NCBI RefSeq assembly: GCF_004786035.1
Contig: NZ_CP035088.1
Location: 522,001 to 586,000, forward strand
DNA: 64,000 bases
Direction of reading: 5' to 3'
Source: Pseudomonas viciae
GTDB lineage: Bacteria > Pseudomonadota > Gammaproteobacteria > Pseudomonadales > Pseudomonadaceae
The notes below the pieces were generated by a model. The model searched no databases. It saw only the letters and a list, made by a program, of their open reading frames with translations, and was not told the DNA's origin. Numbering within the stretch: position 1 is the first letter of the stretch; every line of letters starts with the position of its first letter. The translations under genes and the position numbers were made by a program. Positions 8,920 to 18,050 of the stretch are shown piece after piece.

Positions 8920-10974
8920 ATGTTCGCGCCTGCCAACCAACCGCGTTTCACGCTGACCCTCGACAGCGGGCCGAATGAACTCGAGGTGCTTGAGTTCAAG
9001 GGCAAGGAAGCCATCAGTCAGCCCTATTGCTTTGATCTGGAGCTGGTCAGCGAGCGGCCCGACCTGGCACTGGAAGAACTGCTGCACCGTCAGGCCTTTC
9101 TGGCTTTCGATGATCAGGGCCGTGGCATACACGGCCAGGTCTACGGCGTGGCCCAAGGGGATTCGGGCAAGCGCCTGACCCGTTACCAGATCAGCCTGGT
9201 ACCGCGCCTGGCTTATCTGCGTCATCGCATCAACCGGAGAATTTTCCAGCGTCTGACTGTGCCAGCGATCATCGCCCGGGTGTTGAAGGATCATGGCATC
9301 CAGGGCGATGCCTTCCGGTTCAGCCTCATCGGGCAATACCCCGAGCGTGAATATTGTGTGCAGTTCGGTGAAAGCGATCTGGCCTTCATCGAGCGAATTT
9401 GCGCCGAGGTCGGCATCCATTACCACTTCCAGCACAGCCCTGAAGGCCACTTGCTAGTGTTTGGTGATGACCAGACGGTGTTTCCCCGTTTGCCCAAGCC
9501 GACAGTGTATTTGCCGGGCAGCGGCCTGGCGGCTGACGAACCGGCGATCAAGCGCCTGGCTGTGCGGCTCCAGACTCGAACCACGGGTGTGACGCTGCGC
9601 GACTACGATTTCAGCAAACCCAGCCTGTTGTTGCAGACGAGCCTCAATGATCAGCGGCAACCGGCGCTGGAGGACTATCGCTACCCTGGTCAGTTCTCCG
9701 ACCGCGAACATGGCCGGTACCTGGCCCGACGCGCACTCGAACGCCATGGTGCCGATTACCGGCTGGCCGAGGGCCGCAGCGATCAGGCCGCATTCGTCAG
9801 CGGGCATTTCATGCACATCAATGGGCACCCCCGGGCGCAGTGGAATGATCTGTGGCTGCTCACGGAAGTCATCCACCGTGGTCGCCAGTCGCAAGTGCTC
9901 GAAGAAACGGCCGACACCAGCCCGGATGAATTCCAGGGTTACAGCAATACCTTCCTGGCCACCCCATGGGAGGTGTTCTTCCGTCCCCCCTTGCACCACG
10001 AAAAACCGCCGGCCCACGGTTATCAGCCGGCAGTGGTGACTGGGCCTGTCGACAGCGAGATCCATTGCGATGAATTCGGCCGGGTCAAAGTACAACTGGT
10101 CTGGGATCGCGATGGCAAACGTGACGAACATTCCAGTTGCTGGCTGCGGGTGGCTTCCGGTTGGGCTCACGATCGCTACGGCGCGGTGCTGATCCCCCGG
10201 GTCGGTATGGAAGTATTGGTGGGTTTCATCGATGGCGACGTGGACAAGCCTCTGGTGGTGGGTTGCCTGCCGAACGGCGCCAACCCGCTGCCACTGGATC
10301 TGCCGGCGGACAAGACCCGCAGCATATGGCGCAGCCAGAGCAGCCCCGGCGGAGGCGGTTATAACGAATTGCGCATCGAAGATCGCAAGGGGGCCGAGGA
10401 GATCTACCTGCGAGCCCAGCGCAACTGGACCCAGCATGTGTTGCATGACCAGCGGGTGCAAGTCGATCACGAGCGTAGCGTTGTCGTCACCGGTACGGCA
10501 CGGCATGAGCTCAAGGCCGATGAACAACGCGTCACCCACGGTCGGCGCCAGGCCGAAGTCAGGCTGGACGACCACTTGCTGGTGGCCGGCGAGCGGCACA
10601 TCCGCGTGACCAGCCAGGCCCTCAGCGCCAGCCAGCATTTTCACGTCCGTGCGGGGCAGCAAGTGGTCTTGGACGGTGGCGTCAGTGCGACCATCCAGGC
10701 CGGCGGGCATTGGATCAACATTGGTGCGGACGGGATTTTCAGCAGCGTCCCCATTAAGGTCGGTGGTGGGCTGATGGCGGCCATGAGCGTGGCGCCAGGT
10801 TCACCTGGCTTTACCGAGAAATCTGTCGCTGCGGCGGCTCCACTTTTCCTCGCGCAAATTCTCAGCCTGCAAGGCCACGCACCGTTTTGCGAGGAGTGTG
10901 AGCGTTGTAAAAACGGCGTCTGCGCAATGCCGACGACCTCTGGCAAGCCTTTTGATATTCAGGGGCGTCCATGA
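8920..10974 (+). CDS. vgrG: type VI secretion spike protein VgrG (TssI)
   Basis: VgrG trimers form the puncturing tip of the type VI secretion needle and carry effectors. The 684-residue protein has the gp27-like Rhs/VgrG N-terminal part (about 1-380, with SQPYCFDLELVSERPDL and the ERICAEVGIHYHF segment) and the gp5 OB-fold (about 390-460, with HCDEFGRVKVQLVWDRDG and WAHDRYGAVLIPRVG). A repetitive beta-helix tail follows. The extreme C-terminus carries a cysteine cluster, Cys657/660/663/668 (CEECERCKNGVC), which could be metal-binding or dock the adaptor. The gene overlaps the DUF4123 gene by 4 bases. No other T6SS structural gene is in the window, so it is an orphan vgrG island. Confidence 0.94.
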   Translation: MFAPANQPRFTLTLDSGPNELEVLEFKGKEAISQPYCFDLELVSERPDLALEELLHRQAFLAFDDQGRGIHGQVYGVAQGDSGKRLTRYQISLVPRLAYLRHRINRRIFQRLTVPAIIARVLKDHGIQGDAFRFSLIGQYPEREYCVQFGESDLAFIERICAEVGIHYHFQHSPEGHLLVFGDDQTVFPRLPKPTVYLPGSGLAADEPAIKRLAVRLQTRTTGVTLRDYDFSKPSLLLQTSLNDQRQPALEDYRYPGQFSDREHGRYLARRALERHGADYRLAEGRSDQAAFVSGHFMHINGHPRAQWNDLWLLTEVIHRGRQSQVLEETADTSPDEFQGYSNTFLATPWEVFFRPPLHHEKPPAHGYQPAVVTGPVDSEIHCDEFGRVKVQLVWDRDGKRDEHSSCWLRVASGWAHDRYGAVLIPRVGMEVLVGFIDGDVDKPLVVGCLPNGANPLPLDLPADKTRSIWRSQSSPGGGGYNELRIEDRKGAEEIYLRAQRNWTQHVLHDQRVQVDHERSVVVTGTARHELKADEQRVTHGRRQAEVRLDDHLLVAGERHIRVTSQALSASQHFHVRAGQQVVLDGGVSATIQAGGHWINIGADGIFSSVPIKVGGGLMAAMSVAPGSPGFTEKSVAAAAPLFLAQILSLQGHAPFCEECERCKNGVCAMPTTSGKPFDIQGRP

Positions 10975-11702
10975 CTACCGATCAATCTCCCCGCGCTTGG
11001 TTGGAGCGGCACCCTTTGCAGGCATCCGAGCAGCTTTTCGCTATCCTCAGCAGCGCCAGTACCGCCGCGCCGTTGACGGCCTGGAAGCGCTCGATGACGT
11101 CGGCGCCCAGCCCGATCTGGGCCGATACGCCTTACGCCGATTGGGAATCGCTCATGCCCTTTGTAGGGCTTGTCGCTGTCGACAGTGAGTTTCTTGATTG
11201 GGTGGCGGCCACCGACGCCCACGATTGGGGCTGGCTGGCTGTGTCTTCTGCCGGCCAGGAAACCCTTGCCGAACATCTGCGTGGGCTCACGCAGGTTCTA
11301 TTACCCGGTGGCAAGCCGGTTTTTTTCCGCTTTTGGGATGGGCGCTTTTTGCGACCGATCCTGCAATCGGCAGCGGTCGACGTCGGGCAGCTTTTGCCAG
11401 TCATCAGTCGTTGCCTGGTCAACGGTCATTCGCTTGAGGTGATGGGAAGTCCCCGGCGGCCGCCTCGGGCTTTTCCTTGGTGGGAAGTGCCCGACGTGCT
11501 GCTGAAAACAGGGGGTGGGAATTCGACGGATTGCCTGCTGAATAACCTGCTGCAATGGTTGAGCGAGGAACATCCGTACCTGTTCGAACGGGTCGACGAG
11601 CGTATCCTGCGGCGCAAGATCGCACACTTCCTCGAGACCCCCGGGCTGGCCCAGGCGCCAAAGGCGCAATTGCAGGCGTATCTGGTGCAAGAGCTGGACT
11701 GA
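10971..11702 (+). CDS. DUF4123 adaptor/chaperone of a VgrG-delivered effector
   Basis: The 243-residue protein begins about 20 residues before its DUF4123-like domain and overlaps vgrG by ATGA. DUF4123 proteins (Tap/TEC) load specific effectors onto their cognate VgrG. Visible features are WADTPYADWESLMPFV, FLDWVAATDAHDWGWLAVSS near residues 70-95, FFRFWDGRFLRPIL near 120 and PRAFPWWEVPD. No effector or immunity gene follows: the next 166 bp hold only a hairpin and the rlmJ leader. It therefore either serves an effector encoded elsewhere or is a remnant of a lost effector module. Confidence 0.85.
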   Translation: MTTDQSPRAWLERHPLQASEQLFAILSSASTAAPLTAWKRSMTSAPSPIWADTPYADWESLMPFVGLVAVDSEFLDWVAATDAHDWGWLAVSSAGQETLAEHLRGLTQVLLPGGKPVFFRFWDGRFLRPILQSAAVDVGQLLPVISRCLVNGHSLEVMGSPRRPPRAFPWWEVPDVLLKTGGGNSTDCLLNNLLQWLSEEHPYLFERVDERILRRKIAHFLETPGLAQAPKAQLQAYLVQELD

Positions 11703-11726
11703 TTGTGACGGGGCTTGGCGGTGACC

Positions 11727-11756
11727 TGTGGCGAGGGGATAAATCCCCTCGCCACA
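11727..11756. repeat. perfect palindrome (intergenic hairpin)
   Basis: TGTGGCGAGGGGAT, two bases, then its exact reverse complement form a 14-bp perfect stem 24 bases after the DUF4123 stop. Related GCGAGGGAGCAAGCTCCCTCG hairpins occur at 33104-33123 and 50087-50140. It probably belongs to an intergenic repeat family and could end the vgrG transcript, although no T-run follows. Confidence 0.75.
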
Positions 11757-11868
11757 AACTCATTCCACCCCTTTAAAGGGTTTTCTTTCAAGGCGCGCCC
11801 GCTGGGCTGCGAACCCCTGACGTTCGACGCGCTTCAGGGTAAACTCCTCGCCCTTCGCAGGAGCCGCC

Positions 11869-12708
11869 ATGAACTATCGCCACGCCTTCCACGCCGGCAA
11901 TCACGCCGATGTGTTCAAACACCTGACCTTGACCCGCCTCATTGCCTTGATGTCGCGCAAGGAGCAGCCCTTCGCCTACCTCGATACCCACGCGGGCATC
12001 GGGCTGTATGACCTGCAGGGCGATCAGGCCAATCGGACCGGTGAATACCTGGAAGGCATCGCGCGGTTGTGGGGCCAGGATGATCTGCCACCGCTGACTG
12101 CCGATTACATGAAGGTGCTGCACGAGATGAACCCGGACGGGCAATTGCGCTACTACCCGGGTTCACCGGAGCTGGCGCGGCGCCTGACCCGGCCGCAGGA
12201 TCGGGTACTGCTCAATGAGAAACACCCCGAAGACGGCGTGCTGCTCAAGGACAACATGCAGGGCGACCGTCGGGTGAAGGTTCATCTGGGCGAAGGTTGG
12301 CATGTCCCGCGTGCGTTACTGCCGGTGCCGGAGAAACGAGCGGTGATGCTGATCGATCCACCCTTTGAACAACTTGACGAGATGCAGCGCTGCGCCGCTT
12401 CTCTGAAAGAAGCCATTGGTCGTATGCGCCAGACGGTAGCGGCGATCTGGTACCCGGTGAAGGACCAGCGGATGTTGCGCCGTTTCTACCAGGACCTGGC
12501 CGGCACTGGGGCGCCGAAGCTGTTGCGGGTGGAGTTGCTGGTGCACCCGTTGGCCACACCCAATAGTTTGAACGGCTCCGGCCTGGCGATTGCCAATCCG
12601 CCGTGGGGGCTGGAGGAAGAGTTGCGTGAGCTGCTGCCGTGGTTGTCGAAAAAGCTCGGGCAGACCCAGGGTGGCTGGCAGATGGATTGGTTGATTGCTG
12701 AAAGCTGA
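11869..12708 (+). CDS. rlmJ: 23S rRNA (adenine-2030-N6)-methyltransferase RlmJ
   Basis: RlmJ methylates A2030 of 23S rRNA using S-adenosylmethionine. The 279-residue protein begins MNYRHAFHAGNHADVFKH, diagnostic of the family, and has YLDTHAGIGLYDL (SAM-binding), MLIDPPFEQLDE (the DPPF catalytic motif of N6-adenine methyltransferases, near residue 163) and SGLAIANPPWGLEEEL near the C-terminus. Length is normal. It is the PA5019 counterpart and converges with msrA across a REP pair. Confidence 0.95.
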   Translation: MNYRHAFHAGNHADVFKHLTLTRLIALMSRKEQPFAYLDTHAGIGLYDLQGDQANRTGEYLEGIARLWGQDDLPPLTADYMKVLHEMNPDGQLRYYPGSPELARRLTRPQDRVLLNEKHPEDGVLLKDNMQGDRRVKVHLGEGWHVPRALLPVPEKRAVMLIDPPFEQLDEMQRCAASLKEAIGRMRQTVAAIWYPVKDQRMLRRFYQDLAGTGAPKLLRVELLVHPLATPNSLNGSGLAIANPPWGLEEELRELLPWLSKKLGQTQGGWQMDWLIAES

Positions 12709-12738
12709 TCAGATGCATTGATACCGTCTGACGGGGCG

Positions 12739-12834
12739 CCTTCGCGAGCAAGCCCGCTCCCACATGGTTCTGTGTCTGACCACGCTCTTATGGTCAACAT
12801 AGATCTAATGTGGGAGCGGGCTTGCTCGCGAAGC
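12739..12834. repeat. REP pair between rlmJ and msrA
   Basis: A REP sequence and its inverted partner (12741-12764 and 12809-12832) flank a 44-bp spacer. They fill the gap between the convergent rlmJ and msrA genes, where such structures can stop transcription from both sides. Confidence 0.9.
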
Positions 12835-12851
12835 TTTTCAGCGGCAAAGAG

Positions 12852-13502
12852 TCAGATCGGGCAAGTCACGCCCGTACCGCCAATCCCGCAATAGCCTTCA
12901 GGGTTCTTCGCCAGGTATTGCTGGTGATAGGCCTCGGCGAAGTAGAACGTCGGCGCTTCGTCGATTTCGGTGGTGATGGTGCCTTTGCCAGCCTTGGTCA
13001 ACTCCGCCTGGAATACTTGCTCGCTGTGCTTGGCCGCGGCCAGTTGTGCCGGGTTGGTGGCATAGATGACCGAACGGTATTGGGTGCCAATGTCATTGCC
13101 CTGGCGCATACCCTGGGTCGGGTTGTGCAGTTCCCAGAACATCTTCAGAAGCTCCTCATAGCTGACCTTTGCCGGTTCGTAGACCACCAGTACCACTTCG
13201 CTGTGGCCGGTAAGGCCGGAGCAGACCTCCTCATACGTCGGGTTCGGCGTAAAACCCCCGGCGTAACCCACCGCCGTACTGACCACGCCTTCGCGCTGCC
13301 AGAACTTGCGCTCCGCACCCCAGAAACAGCCCAGGCCGAAGATCGCGAAATCCACGTCCATGGCAAACGGGCCCAGCAGCGGCGCATCGTGGACGAAGTG
13401 TTTTTCCGGCACGGTCATTGGGGTTTCGCGGCCAGGCAAAGCTTGTTCTTGAGTAGGGAGCACGTTTTTGTTCACCAGAATTTCCGAGCGCAAGACCATC
13501 AT
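12852..13502 (-). CDS. msrA: peptide-methionine (S)-S-oxide reductase MsrA
   Basis: MsrA repairs oxidised methionine (the S-sulfoxide form) in proteins. The 216-residue protein carries the catalytic GCFWGAE motif near residue 56, then [18 protein letters not shown] and [19 protein letters not shown]. The C-terminal GYCGIGGTG includes a likely resolving cysteine. A double ATG (13502 or 13499) follows AGAGGA, so either start is possible. It lies between rlmJ and dipA as in P. aeruginosa (PA5018). Confidence 0.96.
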   Translation of the reverse strand: MMVLRSEILVNKNVLPTQEQALPGRETPMTVPEKHFVHDAPLLGPFAMDVDFAIFGLGCFWGAERKFWQREGVVSTAVGYAGGFTPNPTYEEVCSGLTGHSEVVLVVYEPAKVSYEELLKMFWELHNPTQGMRQGNDIGTQYRSVIYATNPAQLAAAKHSEQVFQAELTKAGKGTITTEIDEAPTFYFAEAYHQQYLAKNPEGYCGIGGTGVTCPI

Positions 13503-13583
13503 CAGTCCTCTCAGTCAGATTGAGTTGAGTGAATAAGACCGTCAGTGTGCCTTAGAAAAGCCGGTTCGAGCTATAAGTTGCCG

Positions 13584-16277
13584 TCAGATGAGCGGCCCGC
13601 GCGGGTAACGCCTGAGCTTCTCGACCAGCTCTGCGCCGGGGATCGGTCGGTCGAACAGGTAGCCTTGGCCGACATCGCAGCGATGACGGCGCAGGAAAGC
13701 CAACTGCTGGGACGTTTCAATGCCTTCGGCCACGACTTTGAGTTTCAGGTTATGGGCCATGGCGATCACCGCGGAGGTGATTTCCATGTCGTCCTGGTTG
13801 TCCGGGATCTCATGGATAAAGCTGCGATCGATCTTGATGATGTCGATCGGGAATTTTTTCAGGTAACTCAGGGATGAATACCCAGTGCCGAAGTCGTCCA
13901 TGGCCAGGGTCAGGCCCAGGCGCTTGAGCTGATCGAGCTGCAGGTGGGTGTCTTCGGTGGCTTCCAGCAGCAGGCCTTCGGTCAGCTCCAGTTCCAGCAG
14001 GCAGGCAGGCAGTTGTTCTTCCTTGAGGATGCTGGCGATGGAGGCAACCAGATCCGGGTCGGAGAACTGCTTGGGCGACAGGTTGATCGCCACTTGCAGG
14101 TTGCCCAGGCCGGCGGCGGTCAACTGCTTGCTCATGCGGCAGGCCTGGCGGGCGATCCATTTGCCGATGGGGATGATCAGGCCGGTTTCTTCGGCCACGC
14201 TGATGAACTGGTCCGGGCGGATCATGCCCTTTTCCGGATGGTTCCAGCGCAATAGCGCCTCCATGCCCAGCAGGCGGCCGCTGCGCAGGCACAGCTTGGG
14301 CTGGTAAAACACGTCCAGTTCGTTCTGGGTCAGGGCACGACGCAGGTTGTTTTCCACGAACAGCTTGTAGCTGGCCTCGGCGTTCAGCGCCTCGGTGAAG
14401 ACCTGGACCTGGTGTTTGCCGTTGGCCTTGGCCTTGTGCAAGGCAAGCCCGGCGTTGCGCATCAGGGTCTGCGGGTCGCGGCCGTGCAGCGGCGCGCAGG
14501 CCAGGCCTACGGAGCCGGTCACGCTGATCAATTGGTTGTCGACGAACATTGGCTTGTCGAGGGTCATCAGCAATTGGCTGGCGACCTGCTGCCCGGCTTC
14601 CAGGTCGGTGTCGTCCAGCAGCACGGCGAATTCATTACTGGCGAACCGCGCGAGGCTGCCGCTGGGGCTCAGGCTGTTGCGCAAGCGCCGGGCCAGGCTG
14701 ATCAGCAGCTTGTCGCCGGTCTGGTGGCCGAGGCTGTCGTTGATGCGCTTGAAGTTGTCGATGTCCACCAGCAGCAGGCTGATGGGTGAATTACTGTCCC
14801 GGGCGAAGCGTTCATCTAGGTTGCGGATGAAGGCCGGACGGTTGCCCAGGTTGGTCAGGTTGTCGGTGTAGGCCAGGCGCTCGATGCGCTGCTGGGCCAG
14901 TTTGGTCTGGGTGATGTCTTCGTAGATGCCGATGTAATGGGTCAGTTCGCGGTTGTCGCCGTAGACCTTGGAAATCGACAGTTGGCCCCAGTAGGGTTCC
15001 AGGTTCTTGCGTCGGCTTTTGAATTCGCCCTGCCAGCTGTTGCTCTGGGCCAAGGCCGATGGCGCGTCGAACAGCAGTTCGCTGAGGTTCTCCAGGGCCG
15101 GCAGCTCGGACAGACGTTGGCCGTGGACTTCTTCGGTTGAGTATTGGGTGATGGCGGTGAAGCTCGGGTTGACGTACTCCACCACGCCGTCGCAATTGAC
15201 CAGCAGGAACGCGTTGGCGCTCTGCTCCACGGCGCGTTGGAACAAGTGCAGGGCGCTGGTCGCGGTTCGTCGATTGTGGTTGTTGATGACCTGGGCGAAC
15301 TGGTCGGCCAGCTCACCGGCAAAGGCGATTTCGTCCGATTGCCAGGCGCGGGTGACGCCCACCTGCTCCAGGCACAGTACGCCGACCACCTGGCCGTCGA
15401 TACGGATGCTGGCGTCGAGGATGGCGTTGACGTCGCGGGCGCGCAGGCTCTCTGCCAGCTCCCGGGTACGCGGGTCGCGCATCGCATTGTGGGCGTCGAT
15501 GGCGCGGCAGGTCTGCAACGCTTCCATGTAATCGGGATACTGGGTGACGTCGATCACGTCGGGCAGGAAGTAGTCCTGGGCGCCGCGGCTGAAGGCCGAA
15601 ATTGGCACCAGCTTGCTATCCACCAAGTCCCAGATGCTGGCGCAGTCGATCTGGTAGATATCGCAGGCGCTGCGGGTGATGAGTTCGGCGGCTTCGTGCA
15701 GCGAGTTGTTGGCGCTGTAGCGCTGACGGGTCAGCAGCAGGATCAGGTCCTGTTGGGCACGCACCCGGTCCAGGTGCTGGAGCTGCTCCTGCTGGGCTCG
15801 CTGGTTCAATTCCAGGGCGATCTGCAGGCGCGAGTTCTGGGTTTCCAGGTCCAGCGCCGGTATCGATGGTTCGCTTTGCGGCAAGCTGTCCACCACCAGC
15901 AGGTAACCGCGCAACAGATGGCGATTGTGCTGCTTGTAGGCTTCACCCGTTTCCAGAAGGCTCATGGGGCCCTTGGTGGTATGGAGCGTATAGCGGATCT
16001 GGTAATGCGAGGACTGGGCCAGTTGTTGCTGGATTGCGTCGTGCAGTTGATAACGCGCTTCAGGTTCCATCAGGCTGGCATAGGGTGCGCTGACCAGCGA
16101 GCAAAGCTCTACTGCCGGCAGGCCGAAGTAACGTTCGCAATTGGGGTCAAGGAACAATAGCGCCCAGCTCGCTTCATTCAGCCGTTCGAAACGCAGCATG
16201 CCGAGCCGCGAGGGCACCGGTAACTGCGTCACTACCTCGGCCGCCATACGGCTGGCGGCATCGGGTTGGCTTTTCAT
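13584..16277 (-). CDS. dipA: c-di-GMP phosphodiesterase DipA (PAS-GAF-PAS-GGDEF-EAL)
   Basis: This 897-residue signalling protein should hydrolyse cyclic di-GMP and so favour biofilm dispersal and motility, as DipA (PA5017) does in P. aeruginosa. Domains in order: a PAS-like fold (about 20-130), a coiled linker, a GAF domain (about 185-335), a second PAS (about 345-465), GGDEF (about 470-630) and EAL (about 640-890). The GGDEF signature is degenerate, ASNEF at 546-550, so cyclase activity is not expected. The EAL domain keeps EALLRW (673-678), NLSPKQF, ELTEG, DDFGTGYSSL, KIDRSF and VVAEGIET, so it should be active. No membrane segment is seen. A soluble sensor input is likely. Position between msrA and aceF supports the name. 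Confidence 0.92.
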   Translation of the reverse strand: MKSQPDAASRMAAEVVTQLPVPSRLGMLRFERLNEASWALLFLDPNCERYFGLPAVELCSLVSAPYASLMEPEARYQLHDAIQQQLAQSSHYQIRYTLHTTKGPMSLLETGEAYKQHNRHLLRGYLLVVDSLPQSEPSIPALDLETQNSRLQIALELNQRAQQEQLQHLDRVRAQQDLILLLTRQRYSANNSLHEAAELITRSACDIYQIDCASIWDLVDSKLVPISAFSRGAQDYFLPDVIDVTQYPDYMEALQTCRAIDAHNAMRDPRTRELAESLRARDVNAILDASIRIDGQVVGVLCLEQVGVTRAWQSDEIAFAGELADQFAQVINNHNRRTATSALHLFQRAVEQSANAFLLVNCDGVVEYVNPSFTAITQYSTEEVHGQRLSELPALENLSELLFDAPSALAQSNSWQGEFKSRRKNLEPYWGQLSISKVYGDNRELTHYIGIYEDITQTKLAQQRIERLAYTDNLTNLGNRPAFIRNLDERFARDSNSPISLLLVDIDNFKRINDSLGHQTGDKLLISLARRLRNSLSPSGSLARFASNEFAVLLDDTDLEAGQQVASQLLMTLDKPMFVDNQLISVTGSVGLACAPLHGRDPQTLMRNAGLALHKAKANGKHQVQVFTEALNAEASYKLFVENNLRRALTQNELDVFYQPKLCLRSGRLLGMEALLRWNHPEKGMIRPDQFISVAEETGLIIPIGKWIARQACRMSKQLTAAGLGNLQVAINLSPKQFSDPDLVASIASILKEEQLPACLLELELTEGLLLEATEDTHLQLDQLKRLGLTLAMDDFGTGYSSLSYLKKFPIDIIKIDRSFIHEIPDNQDDMEITSAVIAMAHNLKLKVVAEGIETSQQLAFLRRHRCDVGQGYLFDRPIPGAELVEKLRRYPRGPLI

Positions 16278-16452
16278 GAGAAAACTCGCTTCGAAAATGC
16301 TGATCGCGCCGGGCTGACGCCCTTGTTATTACGGACTGCGGCAAGGTTGCATCATTGCGGCACTGGCTGACAAGAGAGATGAAGGCCAAGTGCTATAAAC
16401 CTTTATCGGCCGGCAAGGGGATTTCTACAGTTGCCAGTCGATCAGAGGGCCT

Positions 16453-16469
16453 GGGTGGTTATACCACCC
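16453..16469. repeat. short hairpin after the phoD-like stop
   Basis: GGGTGG and CCACCC around TTATA form a perfect 6-bp stem directly after the stop codon of the PhoD-like gene (read on the minus strand). No T-run follows on the transcribed strand, so it may be only a weak terminator. Confidence 0.45.
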
Positions 16470-16470
16470 G

Positions 16471-17874
16471 TCAGCGCAACGGGATATCGAGCGTTTGCAG
16501 TGGGCTGCCGTCGCGGTCGTGAAAAGTGACCTGAACGCTCTGCGCCGTGACATACAGCCGGGCGAAATTGTTCTGGCTGACCACTTTGCTGGTCAGTTCA
16601 TATTGATATTCACCGTTTTCAGTCCGGGCCAGGGGGTGGTCGAAAATAAAGTCCGAGGATTTTGCAAAAGGCAGCAGTTTGCTGTTGTAAAACGGCGAGG
16701 AGACGAGGGTGTTGACTTCAAAATCAGGATCCTGGCTATGAAGCAGGCGGCTGGTCATGGAGCCGTGGACATCACCGGATACGAAAATCACGTTTTTGAT
16801 CCCATGGCTGCGAATGGTTTCCAGCAGGCGCAGGCGTTGTTGTGGGAAGGCCTGCCAGGCGTCCCCGTCATTGCGTTTGCTGTCAGGGAAGAACATGACA
16901 CTGGTCACGACGAATTTGACCCGGGCAGGGCTGTGGATAAGCCATTTGAGCAACGACTGCTCCTGTTCCTCGTCCAGGATGCGCCGATCGTCGGCCGACA
17001 GGTTGCGTTGGGTCCGGCTGTCGGTGACGAACCATTCGATATCGCCGTGGGCAAATCGGTACCAGTAGCGTTTCAACGATTTATTTAATGTTCCATCACT
17101 TGAAAGTTCATGGGTTGGGCTGTGGCTGGCCTGGTAAAGCGCATAAGCGTTCATGGCGTTGGCGTATAAGACTTCGTCGTTACCGGTTTTATTGGCCGGC
17201 CAGTTGTCTTCGATTTCATGGTCGTCGAGGGTCATGTAAGTGGGCACTGCAGACATTAACTTTCTGATCTGTGGCTGGGCAAAGGCGGTGCGGTATTTAA
17301 AGAGAATGTTTTTATAGTTTCGGTCCGGGGCAAGCACATTCAAGTCATCGAGGTAAACCTGGTCACCGGTCATCAAGACGGCGCTGATCGGCGGGTTGGC
17401 CTGCTCCACGATGCGATTGATGCCGGCAAAAGTACGGTCCCCCAGCCCGGGCAGCAACGGGATGCCACGCGTGATCCGCAGGTAACGGCAAGAGCCCACG
17501 ATATAAGCGCGTGGTGTGCTGGTTTTGCCGGTTGGGGTGCGTAAACAGTAAGTTTCCCTGGGCCATTGCAACGGCAGTTCCTGAATCGTTTCCACGGTAT
17601 GGGTCGGGCTTAAGGGGCTGAGCCAACCTGCCTGGTATTCATAGGTGGTGTCGGGTTGAAGGCCTTGCAAGACGATGACATCGGACATGTCACGGTAGGC
17701 CTTCAGTTGGACAAAATGCCCTTTCGACCAGGTTTTATCGCCTTGGCGCCTATGGCGAATACCGGCGAATACCAGGTTGTTATCGCGGTCGCCACGCAGG
17801 AATATCCGTGCGTGATCCGTTGTTGTGTGGCCGACAATAGGGCCGACGGTAGGTTTGAACATATTCGAATCCAT
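16471..17874 (-). CDS. PhoD-like metallophosphatase (alkaline phosphatase D family)
   Basis: A 467-residue protein resembling the PhoD family of calcium/iron-dependent phosphodiesterases/phosphatases. It has an N-terminal beta-sandwich (about 10-90, GPIVGHTTTDHARIFLRG), then metallophosphatase motifs: VGSCRY near 125, LMTGDQVYLDD near 165, LDDHEIEDNW near 215, and a late FVSGDVHGS near 360. No signal peptide or twin-arginine motif is visible, unusual for classical secreted PhoD, so it is probably cytoplasmic. The start at 17874 has no clear ribosome site; the ATG at 17862 is an alternative. Its sequence looks less GC-rich than its neighbours. It separates dipA from aceF, which are adjacent in P. 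aeruginosa, suggesting an insertion. Confidence 0.85.
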   Translation of the reverse strand: MDSNMFKPTVGPIVGHTTTDHARIFLRGDRDNNLVFAGIRHRRQGDKTWSKGHFVQLKAYRDMSDVIVLQGLQPDTTYEYQAGWLSPLSPTHTVETIQELPLQWPRETYCLRTPTGKTSTPRAYIVGSCRYLRITRGIPLLPGLGDRTFAGINRIVEQANPPISAVLMTGDQVYLDDLNVLAPDRNYKNILFKYRTAFAQPQIRKLMSAVPTYMTLDDHEIEDNWPANKTGNDEVLYANAMNAYALYQASHSPTHELSSDGTLNKSLKRYWYRFAHGDIEWFVTDSRTQRNLSADDRRILDEEQEQSLLKWLIHSPARVKFVVTSVMFFPDSKRNDGDAWQAFPQQRLRLLETIRSHGIKNVIFVSGDVHGSMTSRLLHSQDPDFEVNTLVSSPFYNSKLLPFAKSSDFIFDHPLARTENGEYQYELTSKVVSQNNFARLYVTAQSVQVTFHDRDGSPLQTLDIPLR

Positions 17875-18050
17875 TCGAAGTTTTTATTGGGTACAAGTAT
17901 CAAGTTGCTTTGGCGGTTTGATGCTAAAGCCCGGCGAGCCATAAATATTGGTAGGGAAGGGGGCGCAAGTTGTGGGTAATGACTAATAGAAGGCGTAGTC
18001 ATTTAAAACTTGTGTGGTAGGAAAATTGCCGTGTTGCCTGACATTCCGCC

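Noticed and set aside
8748..8978. 76-codon ORF before vgrG
   Set aside because: It has an odd composition, overlaps the vgrG start in another frame and has no ribosome site; treated as leader sequence.
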